IMG/VR virus record: IMGVR_UViG_3300035182_000325
Span: 1-57,305 of that record
DNA: 57,305 nucleotides
Reading direction: 5' to 3' (one strand)
From: a virus
The notes under the pieces were generated by a model. It was not told the origin of the DNA and made no database searches. It worked only from the letters and a program-made list of their open reading frames with translations. Below are positions 24,277-32,263 of this stretch, in pieces (position 1 is the stretch's first letter; the number at the start of each line of letters is the position of its first letter). The translations under genes were made by a program, and so were the position numbers.

Positions 24277-25437
24277 TTATGGGAGAACTGTTGCTACGTT
24301 GACTGCCCGAGGCAGGAAGAGACAAGGGATACCATTATCAACTGCTGTAACGTCGAAGCGTCCAGGGTTAATTGCAGGAGTACGCCATACTCCAAAGCCG
24401 GTGACTTCCTTAGGAGCCATATCCATGACAGTTTCACGAACTGGTTCACATCCTTGAGCATAACCACACCAAATTCCATCCACTGGAGGAAGAATGATTG
24501 CAGTCTTAGGTGGAACCAACTGAGTGAAGTTGGCCAAAAGAATTTGGTTCGATTCGTTTGGAACCAATTCATCCAAATTAAGACCATCGTTGATAACGTG
24601 GAAAGTAATCCAAGGAAGACCACCAAACACGATAGAGAACATTGCTGAACTCTTAGCATCTGACTCAGTAAGAGGCTTCTTGCTGAACGTATCAAAAATA
24701 CGATTAGCAGTACCACGAACTTTCGAAAGCCCAGTGTTATTAAACAGAGGAGCAATAACTCCACTGTCACACATAACGTCACTAGGGGAGTATCCGCTGG
24801 TACGAGCCATACGCTGAGCAAGTGCTAGGAACTGTGAAACAATATCAGCAGCAGGGTCATTCCAAAGGGTAGCAATCAAACCGTTTAGGTTACCCTTGTT
24901 TTCTGCTGGAATCTGATAATCGTTGACAATGGTAGCAGCACCATCAGTAGCTTCACAGAAACGGTACTGATCCCCAGCAGCAGGTTTCAAACCGAATCCA
25001 CCAAGCAACATACGAGAGACCATAAATTCCCGAGTATTGCGGAACATAGTACTCAAGTGATTCAACTGAAGGGCAATGTACTTCTGCCCTTGAGCATCAA
25101 CTTCGCCGAGGCTTCCACCGATAGGACGCGATTGGAATACCTTCTCATCATAGATGGTAATCGATCCAATGGTACGAACCATTGTAACCGAGACCATACC
25201 AGTAGGCTTCAAACCTAAGCGAGGTGCTGGAGCCATAGGAGCAGAAGCAGGAGCCATTGTACGAGTATTCGAATACGTATCGTATCCAAACATACGCATT
25301 TTTGAAGTAATGGCAGGAGCATCTTTAATGCCCATCTTCATGAAGCGTTGGAAGAAGGTTGACGATTCATTGAGTTTCGCAACAGCCCGAACTACCTGAG
25401 TAGGCTTCATTAGCTGTTCGTAGGATACACCCGGCAT
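24277..25437 (-). CDS. major capsid protein, 386 aa
   Basis: Length, composition and position after the protease/scaffold and decoration genes fit a HK97-fold capsid protein. The segment QLNHLSTMFRNTREFMVSRM resembles the long spine helix. GNLNGLIATLWNDPAAD and the Pro-rich C-terminal domain (PPKTAIILPPVDG; TGFGVWRTPAINPG) resemble capsid proteins of the phage capsid E-like group. A good ribosome site (TAAGGATT) precedes the ATG, and a terminator hairpin follows. Fold assignment rests on context more than on a signature. Confidence 0.7.
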   Translation of the reverse strand: MPGVSYEQLMKPTQVVRAVAKLNESSTFFQRFMKMGIKDAPAITSKMRMFGYDTYSNTRTMAPASAPMAPAPRLGLKPTGMVSVTMVRTIGSITIYDEKVFQSRPIGGSLGEVDAQGQKYIALQLNHLSTMFRNTREFMVSRMLLGGFGLKPAAGDQYRFCEATDGAATIVNDYQIPAENKGNLNGLIATLWNDPAADIVSQFLALAQRMARTSGYSPSDVMCDSGVIAPLFNNTGLSKVRGTANRIFDTFSKKPLTESDAKSSAMFSIVFGGLPWITFHVINDGLNLDELVPNESNQILLANFTQLVPPKTAIILPPVDGIWCGYAQGCEPVRETVMDMAPKEVTGFGVWRTPAINPGRFDVTAVDNGIPCLFLPRAVNVATVLP

Positions 25438-25481
25438 AGTAAATAATCCTTACAGTTGAGAAAATTTTTAGTAATGTAAAA

Positions 25482-25516
25482 GTCTCCCCCCACTGGACGA
25501 AACAGCAGAGGGAGAC
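25482..25516 (-). terminator. terminator-like hairpin after the decoration protein gene
   Basis: GTCTCCC pairs with GGGAGAC across a 21-base loop on the minus strand, followed by TTTTACATT. It lies between the decoration gene stop at 25540 and the capsid start at 25437. Confidence 0.45.
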
Positions 25517-25539
25517 CACTCCAACCCCAACCCTAAAGA

Positions 25540-26373
25540 TTAGGTTACGATAGTCTGGGTCTGGGTTTCCCAAAGTGTTGGGAGAACGATCCAACCCGTA
25601 CCATCACCGATAACATCAAAAGCACCACCGATCTTTTCACTTGCAGTTGACAATGAAACACTGTCAGCATTCAAGTCATTCAAAACTACCATCGTATCTG
25701 CTGTACCAGCAGTAATGGTTAAGTTCTGATCCGATACGTTAATGATCGGTCCAAAACGACGACCCTTTGAAGGAGTAGCTGGTAGTGTCAAGTTGACAGC
25801 ACCTACCGCACCTCGAATGACAAGAATTTGTCCAGCGTGAGCAACACCTAAAGTTGCAGAGGCAGCTAGAATTGTGATTCCGCGACCTGAACCACCACTT
25901 TGACCACCCTGAAGATCGTCGTCCAATTGGAAGAATCGATTCAATTGAGCACGAATATTGAACTCTTCAGCAGTACCGACAATGCCTGAAGTAGTAAGTG
26001 CTGCTTGGGTAAGAGCCCGAGCATACACACCACCAGTAACTAGAAGCGTACCGCTGAATCGATCAGCATTCGAACCCATGAACTGCATAACAAGTTCATG
26101 AACCAGAACACCACCGATAATCTGGCTACCATCAGTTGCCGTTGGGTCCCACTGTTTGAACTTGCCAGTGGCAGTAATTTTGCCCATTAGCAAGTTCGGA
26201 CGTAGTACAGTGACAAAACCAGTGTTACCAGCATCCCGAGAAGCACCATCAATTTGAACAGGAAGAAAGCGAAGTTGTGAGGCTTCACTCCACGTTAAAC
26301 CAGTTGCTGCTACCACTTGTTCGATTTCAGTTCGAACTCCTGGAATCATCTGGTAACCACTAAAGTCGTACAT
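25540..26373 (-). CDS. head decoration protein with C-terminal extension, 277 aa
   Basis: Residues about 50-125 match the lambda gpD-like decoration pattern: VLRPNLLMGKITATGKFKQW, then DGSQIIGGVLVHELV and SGTLLVTGGVYARALTQ. Residues about 165-277 form a separate beta-rich domain (TILAASATLGVAHAGQ, VNLTLPATPSKGRRFG, TGWIVLPTLWET) like the small domains often added to phage decoration and fibre proteins. It is next to the capsid gene, as expected. Decoration trimers stabilise the expanded capsid, and the extra domain may project outwards. Confidence 0.65.
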   Translation of the reverse strand: MYDFSGYQMIPGVRTEIEQVVAATGLTWSEASQLRFLPVQIDGASRDAGNTGFVTVLRPNLLMGKITATGKFKQWDPTATDGSQIIGGVLVHELVMQFMGSNADRFSGTLLVTGGVYARALTQAALTTSGIVGTAEEFNIRAQLNRFFQLDDDLQGGQSGGSGRGITILAASATLGVAHAGQILVIRGAVGAVNLTLPATPSKGRRFGPIINVSDQNLTITAGTADTMVVLNDLNADSVSLSTASEKIGGAFDVIGDGTGWIVLPTLWETQTQTIVT

Positions 26374-26439
26374 TTGATAACTACCTATCTTAAATTATGG
26401 ATTTTGAAAGAGAGAACGCTTGGAGTTGTAGGTAGTTAC

Positions 26440-27693
26440 CTAGATCAGACTGACCATTGCCTCAGCAATCTTGTCACCTTCTTCATCACTCAGTTCAGCA
26501 TCATCGTTGTCGATGAAGCTACCATAGGTGAATGCTTCAGATTTTGGAGGAGCCTTAGCAGGCATGGCTTGAAGTGACATAATGATCGCTTCTACAGGCT
26601 GAGTGCGAACATTCTGTCCATCGAATTCCAGGACATAATTATCAGCTTTCGGATACAATTCCGTATCAGCAAAAGCCTTAGGACATTGACCCTTCTCAAC
26701 GAGACTGTTAATACGTTCTCGGAGACCTTGACGCTTCTGATCCTGAAGATGATTAGCCATTGCAGACATAACCAACTGATCCTGGGTAGGACCTTTTTGT
26801 TCTTGTTTTACAGCACCCAATTCCGCAGCCGTAAATGGCTTGCCAGTATCAGGATTGATGGTCTTGGTAAGTGCTGCTAACTGGGTTTGAGTAAAGCTAC
26901 TCATAACGATAGGCTCCGTTCTAAAAGGTGTCGATTCTGGACCATCATCATCTGACTCTTTCTTGCTCATCAGTTTCAACTGATTGAGTGCAACAGTCAG
27001 ATTCGAAACTAAACTTGCCGCAGTTGTTGAAGCAGGCAAATAAATTCCGGCTACTTCTGCAAGTAATCCAGAAAGTTCGGTAAAGCTAACATCAGTTTCA
27101 GGTAGATCGTTTGGATCAGCCTCATACTCTGACATAGCAATGTATACGTCATTTGGATCAGGGAGAACTTCAAAGTTCTTCTGTCCAGGCTCAATTGGAT
27201 GAGTCACTAGAGCAACGTGCATAAGCACATTCTCAAGCATCTCTCCAGTTTCGTCAGTCATTTCATAGGTTGGACGCATGTAGATCGATACGTCTTGGAC
27301 TGAAGAACCTACTTTACTGGCAGGAGAGTCAGTATCGGCAACTGATCCAGGAACCTCAATTTCACCGTAAAGGACTTTCTTACCTTTCTCATTGATCTTG
27401 GTGAACATCTTATCCCAGAATCCAGCGTTCTTACTGGAGTCTTCTAGGAGTCCTCCATCACCTTCAGTAATTTTGGTGAAGGTGGTAATCCCGAAGTCAT
27501 GCTTCCAAGGAGCAGGAACTTTGAGACCCTTGCTTCGCATCTTATCAAAGGTTGCAACTGCTTTATCAATGTCTTCAGCAGTCAACTCTTTGAGTGTCTT
27601 CTTCCCATTTCGGTCGAAGGTACGATACTTACCTTCGGTTACGATTTCTTTGGTGAAGCGAGTTGTAACAGGTTTTTTAGTAGTCTTTGTCAC
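26440..27693 (-). CDS. capsid maturation protease/scaffold (Mu gpI-like), 417 aa
   Basis: The N-terminal half resembles Mu gpI-like head proteases (KTLKELTAEDIDKAVATFD; VLYGEIEVPGSV; LMHVALVTHPIEPG, containing the likely catalytic His). The C-terminal half is charged and helical, as in fused scaffolds (KKESDDDGPESTP, QTQLAALTKTIN). It lies between terminase and decoration genes, the usual position. The start is GTG at 27693 with AGGAG upstream, part of which lies in the hairpin at 27705-27737. Confidence 0.65.
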   Translation of the reverse strand: MTKTTKKPVTTRFTKEIVTEGKYRTFDRNGKKTLKELTAEDIDKAVATFDKMRSKGLKVPAPWKHDFGITTFTKITEGDGGLLEDSSKNAGFWDKMFTKINEKGKKVLYGEIEVPGSVADTDSPASKVGSSVQDVSIYMRPTYEMTDETGEMLENVLMHVALVTHPIEPGQKNFEVLPDPNDVYIAMSEYEADPNDLPETDVSFTELSGLLAEVAGIYLPASTTAASLVSNLTVALNQLKLMSKKESDDDGPESTPFRTEPIVMSSFTQTQLAALTKTINPDTGKPFTAAELGAVKQEQKGPTQDQLVMSAMANHLQDQKRQGLRERINSLVEKGQCPKAFADTELYPKADNYVLEFDGQNVRTQPVEAIIMSLQAMPAKAPPKSEAFTYGSFIDNDDAELSDEEGDKIAEAMVSLI

Positions 27694-27704
27694 TTAAGGG
27701 GTCT

Positions 27705-27737
27705 CCTATTACGCTCAACTCTAGAGCACGTAATAGG
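27705..27737 (-). promoter_or_regulatory. hairpin overlapping the protease/scaffold ribosome binding site
   Basis: CCTATTACG and CGTAATAGG form a 9-bp stem with a 15-base loop. On the minus strand the second arm ends in ATAGG and runs into the AGGAG ribosome site (27703-27707) of the gene starting at 27693. The fold could hide part of the site and limit translation of the scaffold/protease. Confidence 0.4.
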
Positions 27738-27777
27738 AATGTCAATATTAACCCTATTGCTAAATTGAATATCTTTT

Positions 27778-30234
27778 CTAGATATACGGTTTGTAAATAC
27801 TTGGAGGATCGGTGTAATACCCAGGCGAGTTATCTGGTAGTGTCTGCGTATAGTCTATTTCCATTTGCATAACTGGATCAAGTCCAGCACCTTGAGAGGA
27901 AACATAATTACAAGCATCAGATAGTGTATCTACAATATCATCAGGAACTCCAGGGTGACCAGTCCAAGAGAAGACTTCATCCATACAGGTTTGGAGCCAA
28001 GGAGCATCTTCAGGGAACCAAATCCTACGCTTCTTCATACGATAGATCGCACTAGCAGCATTCTGAATCTTATCCTTACTCTTCTTGTGATCCATGATTG
28101 GAACACCTCTAGAAGCAAGAATCTGAGCAGGACCAATCCCTAATCCGTTAGCTTCGACTAGCACATATTTAGGTTTGAAGGTTTTATTAATCCGAATGAC
28201 TTGCTCAATCAGATAAGGAATCTCTTCTCTGAACCTCATCATGTGAAGCCATACCAACTGATAGTCTGGAGTCAAACCCCATACAGAGATAACAGTATAC
28301 GAAGGACCTTTCTTCTTATTAGTCACTTCGTCAATGGGTCCTTCCATAGTCGATGCTGCTGGATCAACAGTAACGAATACTTCTAAGAAGTCCTCCAACT
28401 TAATGACATACGGACCTAGTTGGAAGTAGTCTCCTCTAGAAGTGTAGAACTTAGCATGTAGAGAGTTGAATCTACTATCAGGAGAGATGTCCCAGTCACC
28501 ATAGAGTAGTTGTTGCTTACGAATCTCATCCAATCGATCGAGACTAGAAGCATATCCCCTTTGATCGATGAACTCATTATCAGCTAGTGTAGAAGGGATA
28601 AAGGGCATGTGAGGGTATCGTCCTACCCATTTAACTCTTTTCTCTCCTACTTCATCGGTGTATATCTCTTTGTGGATACCATATCTAGTTTTGATCCAGT
28701 GGTGTCCAGGTCCTCCAGGATTTCCAGCCATACGGAATCTAAGAGGTAACCCTTCATACATTGAGCATACTTTGCATCCTTTAACGTAGTTAGGTATTTT
28801 TTCTCCAGTATCAGGACATTTCTTTAACCTATGTTTAGGACATACGTTTTTTCTTAATCGAGAAAAGAGATAAGTTGGCGCAGAATCATTTTCAAAGTGA
28901 GAAGCTTCATCAATACCACAATTGGCATTGACAAGACCACACATTGTGATATAGTGTGAACTGTCTTCAACGGTTATATCACAAACATCAAAGGTTCCAG
29001 GCAATGACAAAAGGTATGAAGTGGAAACATCCAGGTGACAAGCGTTGGTTTTCTCGACCAGGATATCCTGATTCGTATATGGGTGGATATACGAAGCTGA
29101 ACAGGCAAGGTTATGTTCTTGAATACCATCCACACATTTCAACGAATGCTGCAAAGATGGTATCACAACATCGTTTAGTTTGGTTGGACGTTCATTCTGT
29201 TCTTCCTGAGGGGTACGATGTTCATCATAAGAACGAAATAAAAACGGATAACCGGATTGATAACTTAGAGTTGAAGACAAAATCGGATCATGGAAAGCAT
29301 CATATAAAGAACAATCCGATCTATCGAGTGTGTACTTTGACTTCAAAGGAAGTGAAAAAAGCACTGAAGGGGCGGACAACTTTGAAAGCGGCTGAACTAC
29401 TCGGAGTACATCATCAAACTTTGAGGAATCACTTTGACCATCTTCTAGATAAGAGAAAAGTACCTTCTTCAGATACTCCTGAGATTCAAAAGATAATTCG
29501 GAAGTACGCGAAAGACCCTGATAAGACCTTTCGAGACCTTCACAAGGATCATGGAATAGTGGCAAGGTTTGCTTGCAAGATTCTAAAGAAGTACTCGATT
29601 CCTTGGTTTTATCGACGGCCTTGGGGAGAGGTTGTGTCAAAAACCTATGATTGACTCCTTGAATCTGAAGTCCGTATCTTGTGACAGCTAGAACACACTC
29701 TTTATTAAGTTTATGTGTTTTAGTTACTCGTTTTGGACCGTTCAAAGTCCAAACCATATCACCAACTTCAATAAGACCAATCTTCTTGTAAGACTTATCA
29801 TCCATTAAAACTGGGGTCTCCGGAACACAACAGAACTGATATTCAGCACCTTGGTATCTAGTTTCAGCTTGATACTCCCCCAGATAGCCAAATTGAATTT
29901 TAGCGGGGTGTCCCGGTGATCCATTTGGCCAAAAGGTAGGAAACGAATAAGTATGGTTTTGACTATCATACTTAGCCGAAGTACCGCTGAACCATTGATG
30001 AGCCTTATCAAGCAGAGCTTTAGGTTGAGTCAATTCAACTAAAGTTCTTCGAAGAATAAGGGCCGCATACCCAGGCACATCAACGTACTGAGTAGCAGCC
30101 ATTAGAAGAACTTCAGACTTACCTCCTCCAGCAGCACCACCAAAGAAGGCTTCCAAGTGAGGAAGTAACAGGAATGCTAATTGAGTGGCATAAGGTTCCG
30201 TTGGAATGTATTCGCGATTCCATTTTATGTGCAT
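27778..30234 (-). CDS. terL: terminase large subunit interrupted by an intein, 818 aa precursor
   Basis: The ATPase has Walker A GGAAGGGKSEV (residues 32-42), Walker B CGIDEASHFE (439-448) and the coupling motif MAGNPGGPGHHW (502-513). The RNase H-like nuclease has Asp in VTVDPAAST (near 624), VLVEANGLG (near 694) and PDDIVDTLSDA (near 766). The enzyme cuts concatemers and pumps DNA into the prohead. Residues 136-438 are an intein placed exactly before Walker B, in a conserved site as inteins usually are. Ligated exteins give about 515 aa, normal for TerL. The gene starts in a TAATG overlap with the RuvC-like gene. Confidence 0.9.
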   Translation of the reverse strand: MHIKWNREYIPTEPYATQLAFLLLPHLEAFFGGAAGGGKSEVLLMAATQYVDVPGYAALILRRTLVELTQPKALLDKAHQWFSGTSAKYDSQNHTYSFPTFWPNGSPGHPAKIQFGYLGEYQAETRYQGAEYQFCCVPETPVLMDDKSYKKIGLIEVGDMVWTLNGPKRVTKTHKLNKECVLAVTRYGLQIQGVNHRFLTQPLPKAVDKTKESSTSLESCKQTLPLFHDPCEGLERSYQGLSRTSELSFESQEYLKKVLFSYLEDGQSDSSKFDDVLRVVQPLSKLSAPSVLFSLPLKSKYTLDRSDCSLYDAFHDPILSSTLSYQSGYPFLFRSYDEHRTPQEEQNERPTKLNDVVIPSLQHSLKCVDGIQEHNLACSASYIHPYTNQDILVEKTNACHLDVSTSYLLSLPGTFDVCDITVEDSSHYITMCGLVNANCGIDEASHFENDSAPTYLFSRLRKNVCPKHRLKKCPDTGEKIPNYVKGCKVCSMYEGLPLRFRMAGNPGGPGHHWIKTRYGIHKEIYTDEVGEKRVKWVGRYPHMPFIPSTLADNEFIDQRGYASSLDRLDEIRKQQLLYGDWDISPDSRFNSLHAKFYTSRGDYFQLGPYVIKLEDFLEVFVTVDPAASTMEGPIDEVTNKKKGPSYTVISVWGLTPDYQLVWLHMMRFREEIPYLIEQVIRINKTFKPKYVLVEANGLGIGPAQILASRGVPIMDHKKSKDKIQNAASAIYRMKKRRIWFPEDAPWLQTCMDEVFSWTGHPGVPDDIVDTLSDACNYVSSQGAGLDPVMQMEIDYTQTLPDNSPGYYTDPPSIYKPYI
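28928..28955 (+). promoter_or_regulatory. sigma70-like promoter for the antisense endonuclease
   Basis: TTGACA (28928-28933), a 16-base spacer and TATAGT (28950-28955) lie on the plus strand, within the DNA that encodes the intein's C-terminal splicing blocks. Transcription would begin near 28962, some 40 bases before the endonuclease ATG. AAAGG at 28990-28994 gives a ribosome site 9 bases before that ATG. Confidence 0.65.
29004..29654 (+). CDS. HNH homing endonuclease encoded antisense inside the intein
   Basis: The start is the ATG at 29004 (MTKGMKWKHPGDKRWF), preceded by AAAGG. The longer frame from a GTG at 28956 would begin at the promoter. The HNH domain reads SQHRLVW (H56), YDVHHKNEIKTDNRIDNLEL (H74/H75, N83/N87) and KSDHGKHH, the standard phage HNH arrangement. 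Residues 111-142 (LTSKEVKKALKGRTTLKAAE and following) look like a helix-turn-helix, and a second lies near 160-200. The 216-aa protein would cut intein-less terL alleles to promote homing. It is fully contained within the intein, opposite to the sense frame, with its own promoter. Confidence 0.85.
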   Translation: MTKGMKWKHPGDKRWFSRPGYPDSYMGGYTKLNRQGYVLEYHPHISTNAAKMVSQHRLVWLDVHSVLPEGYDVHHKNEIKTDNRIDNLELKTKSDHGKHHIKNNPIYRVCTLTSKEVKKALKGRTTLKAAELLGVHHQTLRNHFDHLLDKRKVPSSDTPEIQKIIRKYAKDPDKTFRDLHKDHGIVARFACKILKKYSIPWFYRRPWGEVVSKTYD

Positions 30235-30716
30235 TACGCATTCCTAAATTTTAATCTACATGCTTCAGAGATTAGAACTGAATCAGCAGTCTCTACATTG
30301 ATAAGAGGGTGTTTGAACAATCGAGTAGCTAGTTTAACCATCTTGGTCTTATCCTTCCCAGGACTTGAAGCTTCCTTTTTCCACTGGTTAGGAGTAGGAC
30401 ACCAAATAGATTCAATGTTGAAAGCCTTAGCCATTCCTACAACGAATCCATAATACCAATGCATAGACGCTATGGACTTCTTACCATTGAGAGGCATGAA
30501 CACTGGAGCCTCAATCGTAAGGTAAGTCTCAGCAGGGGAATCAAAGACTTCTCGGAGAAGATCAGCCAATTCATCTTCACCCATAGTACGAAGTCTAGTT
30601 CCACCATGCCTACCCCAGAACCAATGTAGCTCTAGAGTAGGCTTCTTGAATGGAGGTTTCTTCTGAATGGAGATTGATCCCTTTTGGCCTAGATCAATCC
30701 CGATGTACCTAAGCAT
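30234..30716 (-). CDS. RuvC-like Holliday junction resolvase, 160 aa
   Basis: RYIGIDLGQKGSISI near the N-terminus is the RuvC/RNase H first strand with its catalytic Asp. LTIEAPVF supplies the second acidic residue, and ETADSVLISEACR the C-terminal Asp helix. The start at 30716 (MLRYIG) is preferred because the longer frame runs back over the upstream gene's stop. It is coupled to terL by a TAATG overlap. Resolvases of this kind trim branched DNA before packaging. Confidence 0.75.
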   Translation of the reverse strand: MLRYIGIDLGQKGSISIQKKPPFKKPTLELHWFWGRHGGTRLRTMGEDELADLLREVFDSPAETYLTIEAPVFMPLNGKKSIASMHWYYGFVVGMAKAFNIESIWCPTPNQWKKEASSPGKDKTKMVKLATRLFKHPLINVETADSVLISEACRLKFRNA

Positions 30717-31002
30717 TGGATTCTTTGTTCGCTTCGTATACATCAAAAGCGTTGGACATAATATCTGCAAAATTAATTACTTCTACAGCAGCCCTCTCAA
30801 TCATGGGTCTCCTATCACCCATTCTACCCTGAAGCATATAGGTCTTGAGGATTCGTTCCATACCCATTTGTAGAGCAGAAGCGATAACTAGGTCTCTCAT
30901 CGTAAGAGCACCTGTTACACGAAGTACTGTTTCAGGTCCGTTCTCTTTACTAATCTGACGTAAGAGTTCTTGGTCTTCAGGATTCGGCGTAGCTTTAGCC
31001 AT
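30709..31002 (-). CDS. hypothetical protein, 97 aa
   Basis: The start is placed at MAKATPNPEDQELLRQ because AGGGA precedes that ATG. The apparent hydrophobic extension to 31077 is probably untranslated. The product is a helical protein (ETVLRVTGALTMRDLVIASA; MERILKTYMLQGRMGD) between terminase small subunit and resolvase genes. It may assist packaging. No family was recognised. Confidence 0.55.
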   Translation of the reverse strand: MAKATPNPEDQELLRQISKENGPETVLRVTGALTMRDLVIASALQMGMERILKTYMLQGRMGDRRPMIERAAVEVINFADIMSNAFDVYEANKESNA

Positions 31003-31081
31003 GTAATAGTCCCTATAGAAAAGGAGAAATGGAGCAAGAGTTACAAAAAATAGAGCGTAGGAAGTTAAGCTAATCAATAGC

Positions 31082-31744
31082 CTAAGTTTCTATGTTAGTC
31101 GCTAGAGACGATGGTAAGGAAGGAAACACATTAGACAGAACTCCATTGCTGGTTAATAAATCCTGTTCTTTTTCCTTAGGAGCCTCAGTCTTGATCGTGA
31201 GTAGATCAAGGTCCAGAATCGAGTTTATATCCAAACCCTGCCTACGAGCAAGCTTCAAGGATGCTATCAAATTAGCCCCAACATCCAGTCTAGTCTTAGT
31301 TTCTTCTTCTTCAGAACTAATCTTAGACTCTACCCAATCATCCCCCAGAAGCTGGCTAGTCTTGGACTTCAAGAATAGTTCAGGGTTCTTTTGGGCTAGG
31401 GAGGTTTCCGCCAGAATGCGGGCTTGTGAATACCCCTCTTGTAGATACTTCCACAATTTCATGTGTGGAGTCAGGGTAAACTCTGGATCGTACTTTAGAC
31501 AGTCCTCACGCCCTCTGTACGCCCAGTTGGAGAAGGTTTGGGGTGAAACCCCTACGCACGCTGCAATCGTCCCTAGAGAGCATCCTAGGAACGCTTTGTC
31601 TTGAATGATCCCCACCTTCTTGTGGTTCTTTAGAATCCCCTCCAGAAGGGTTTCCTTAGTCTTATCGTTCAGAGGAACTAGCTCGACTACTGGTTCAGTT
31701 TTTGGTAGCGAGCTGATTCTTCTTAGTATTCTGAGTTGTCGCAT
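31082..31744 (-). CDS. terS: putative terminase small subunit, 220 aa
   Basis: A helix-turn-helix (LGCSLGTIAACVGVSPQTFS, about residues 53-72) is followed by NWAYRGREDCLKYD and a helical oligomerisation-like region (LWKYLQEGYSQARILAETSL). This is the usual architecture of TerS DNA-recognition subunits. It lies 0.8 kb upstream of terL in the same operon. The C-terminal tail is acidic to neutral and probably disordered. Confidence 0.7.
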   Translation of the reverse strand: MRQLRILRRISSLPKTEPVVELVPLNDKTKETLLEGILKNHKKVGIIQDKAFLGCSLGTIAACVGVSPQTFSNWAYRGREDCLKYDPEFTLTPHMKLWKYLQEGYSQARILAETSLAQKNPELFLKSKTSQLLGDDWVESKISSEEEETKTRLDVGANLIASLKLARRQGLDINSILDLDLLTIKTEAPKEKEQDLLTSNGVLSNVFPSLPSSLATNIET

Positions 31745-31893
31745 TGGGTTATCTCTTGGGGGTCAAGGTCTTCTGACCCCCCCAAGTCTACCCATAACCC
31801 GTTCCCCAATTCAATGGGCTCCCCCAAATTAGCCATGATAACTTCTTGCAAAGCTTCAGGGTCTGGTTGGAGACCGTGAAAGTCTACTAACAT
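31723..31893 (-). CDS. hypothetical small acidic protein, 56 aa
   Basis: Start chosen at MLVDFHGLQPDPEALQEV, where GGAGATTACG precedes the ATG. It overlaps the TerS start by 22 bases. The product is short and acidic (WVDLGGSEDLDPQE). No function can be read. Confidence 0.5.
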   Translation of the reverse strand: MLVDFHGLQPDPEALQEVIMANLGEPIELGNGLWVDLGGSEDLDPQEITQCDNSEY

Positions 31894-31993
31894 CGTAATC
31901 TCCTTTTCAGATAAAGAAAAACTCTCGTACACCAAGGATAGTATACGAGAGTCAATGAGAAGCGAAAAGGTTCAGTCAATGGTCTAAAAGAGT

Positions 31994-32263
31994 TTATTTT
32001 CCTAATTGATCTCTTTTACAACGGTCTGACCAATAGCAGCCCTGTCTGCATTCTTCTCGACCACAATTCACTTTCGAACCATAAACTAATCGAAAGGACT
32101 CTGCGGTTAGAGCACTATACAGAATATCCCTTTCAAGTATGTTTATTTGATTGACAGACTCAAGGAATGATGATCGGGGAACGCTCTGGGAGGATGAGGT
32201 CCGATTCATCGGATGCTGGTGTAGTTCCGGTGTCACCATTGACTCCTTTAACAAAATTCTCAA
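31994..32263 (-). CDS. hypothetical small Cys-containing protein, start uncertain
   Basis: The open frame ends at 31994. Its C-terminal half (YGSKVNCGREECRQGCYWSDRC) has four Cys that could bind a metal. The N-terminal part overlaps the 105-aa gene upstream in another frame and is unlikely to be coding. The true start is probably downstream of 32160 at a rare codon. AAAGGGA near 32122-32130 precedes a CTG. Treat the boundary as approximate. Confidence 0.35.
   Translation of the reverse strand: MRILLKESMVTPELHQHPMNRTSSSQSVPRSSFLESVNQINILERDILYSALTAESFRLVYGSKVNCGREECRQGCYWSDRCKRDQLGK

Larger units (their letters stand above)
28921..29829 (-). mobile_element. intein in TerL with antisense homing endonuclease gene
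   Basis: The N-terminal splicing block is CVPETPVLMDDKSYKKIG (from C136). Block B is GVNHRFLT (193-200). The C-terminal blocks are TFDVCDITVEDSSHYIT (414-430) and GLVNAN before C439, the +1 nucleophile. The penultimate residue is Ala rather than the common His. Between block B and the C-terminal blocks lie about 210 residues that are Ser/Leu-rich and show no LAGLIDADG or HNH motif. On the opposite strand this stretch is a complete HNH endonuclease gene (29004-29654). A second Cys (C135) precedes C136, so the exact first intein residue could be either. Confidence 0.85.
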
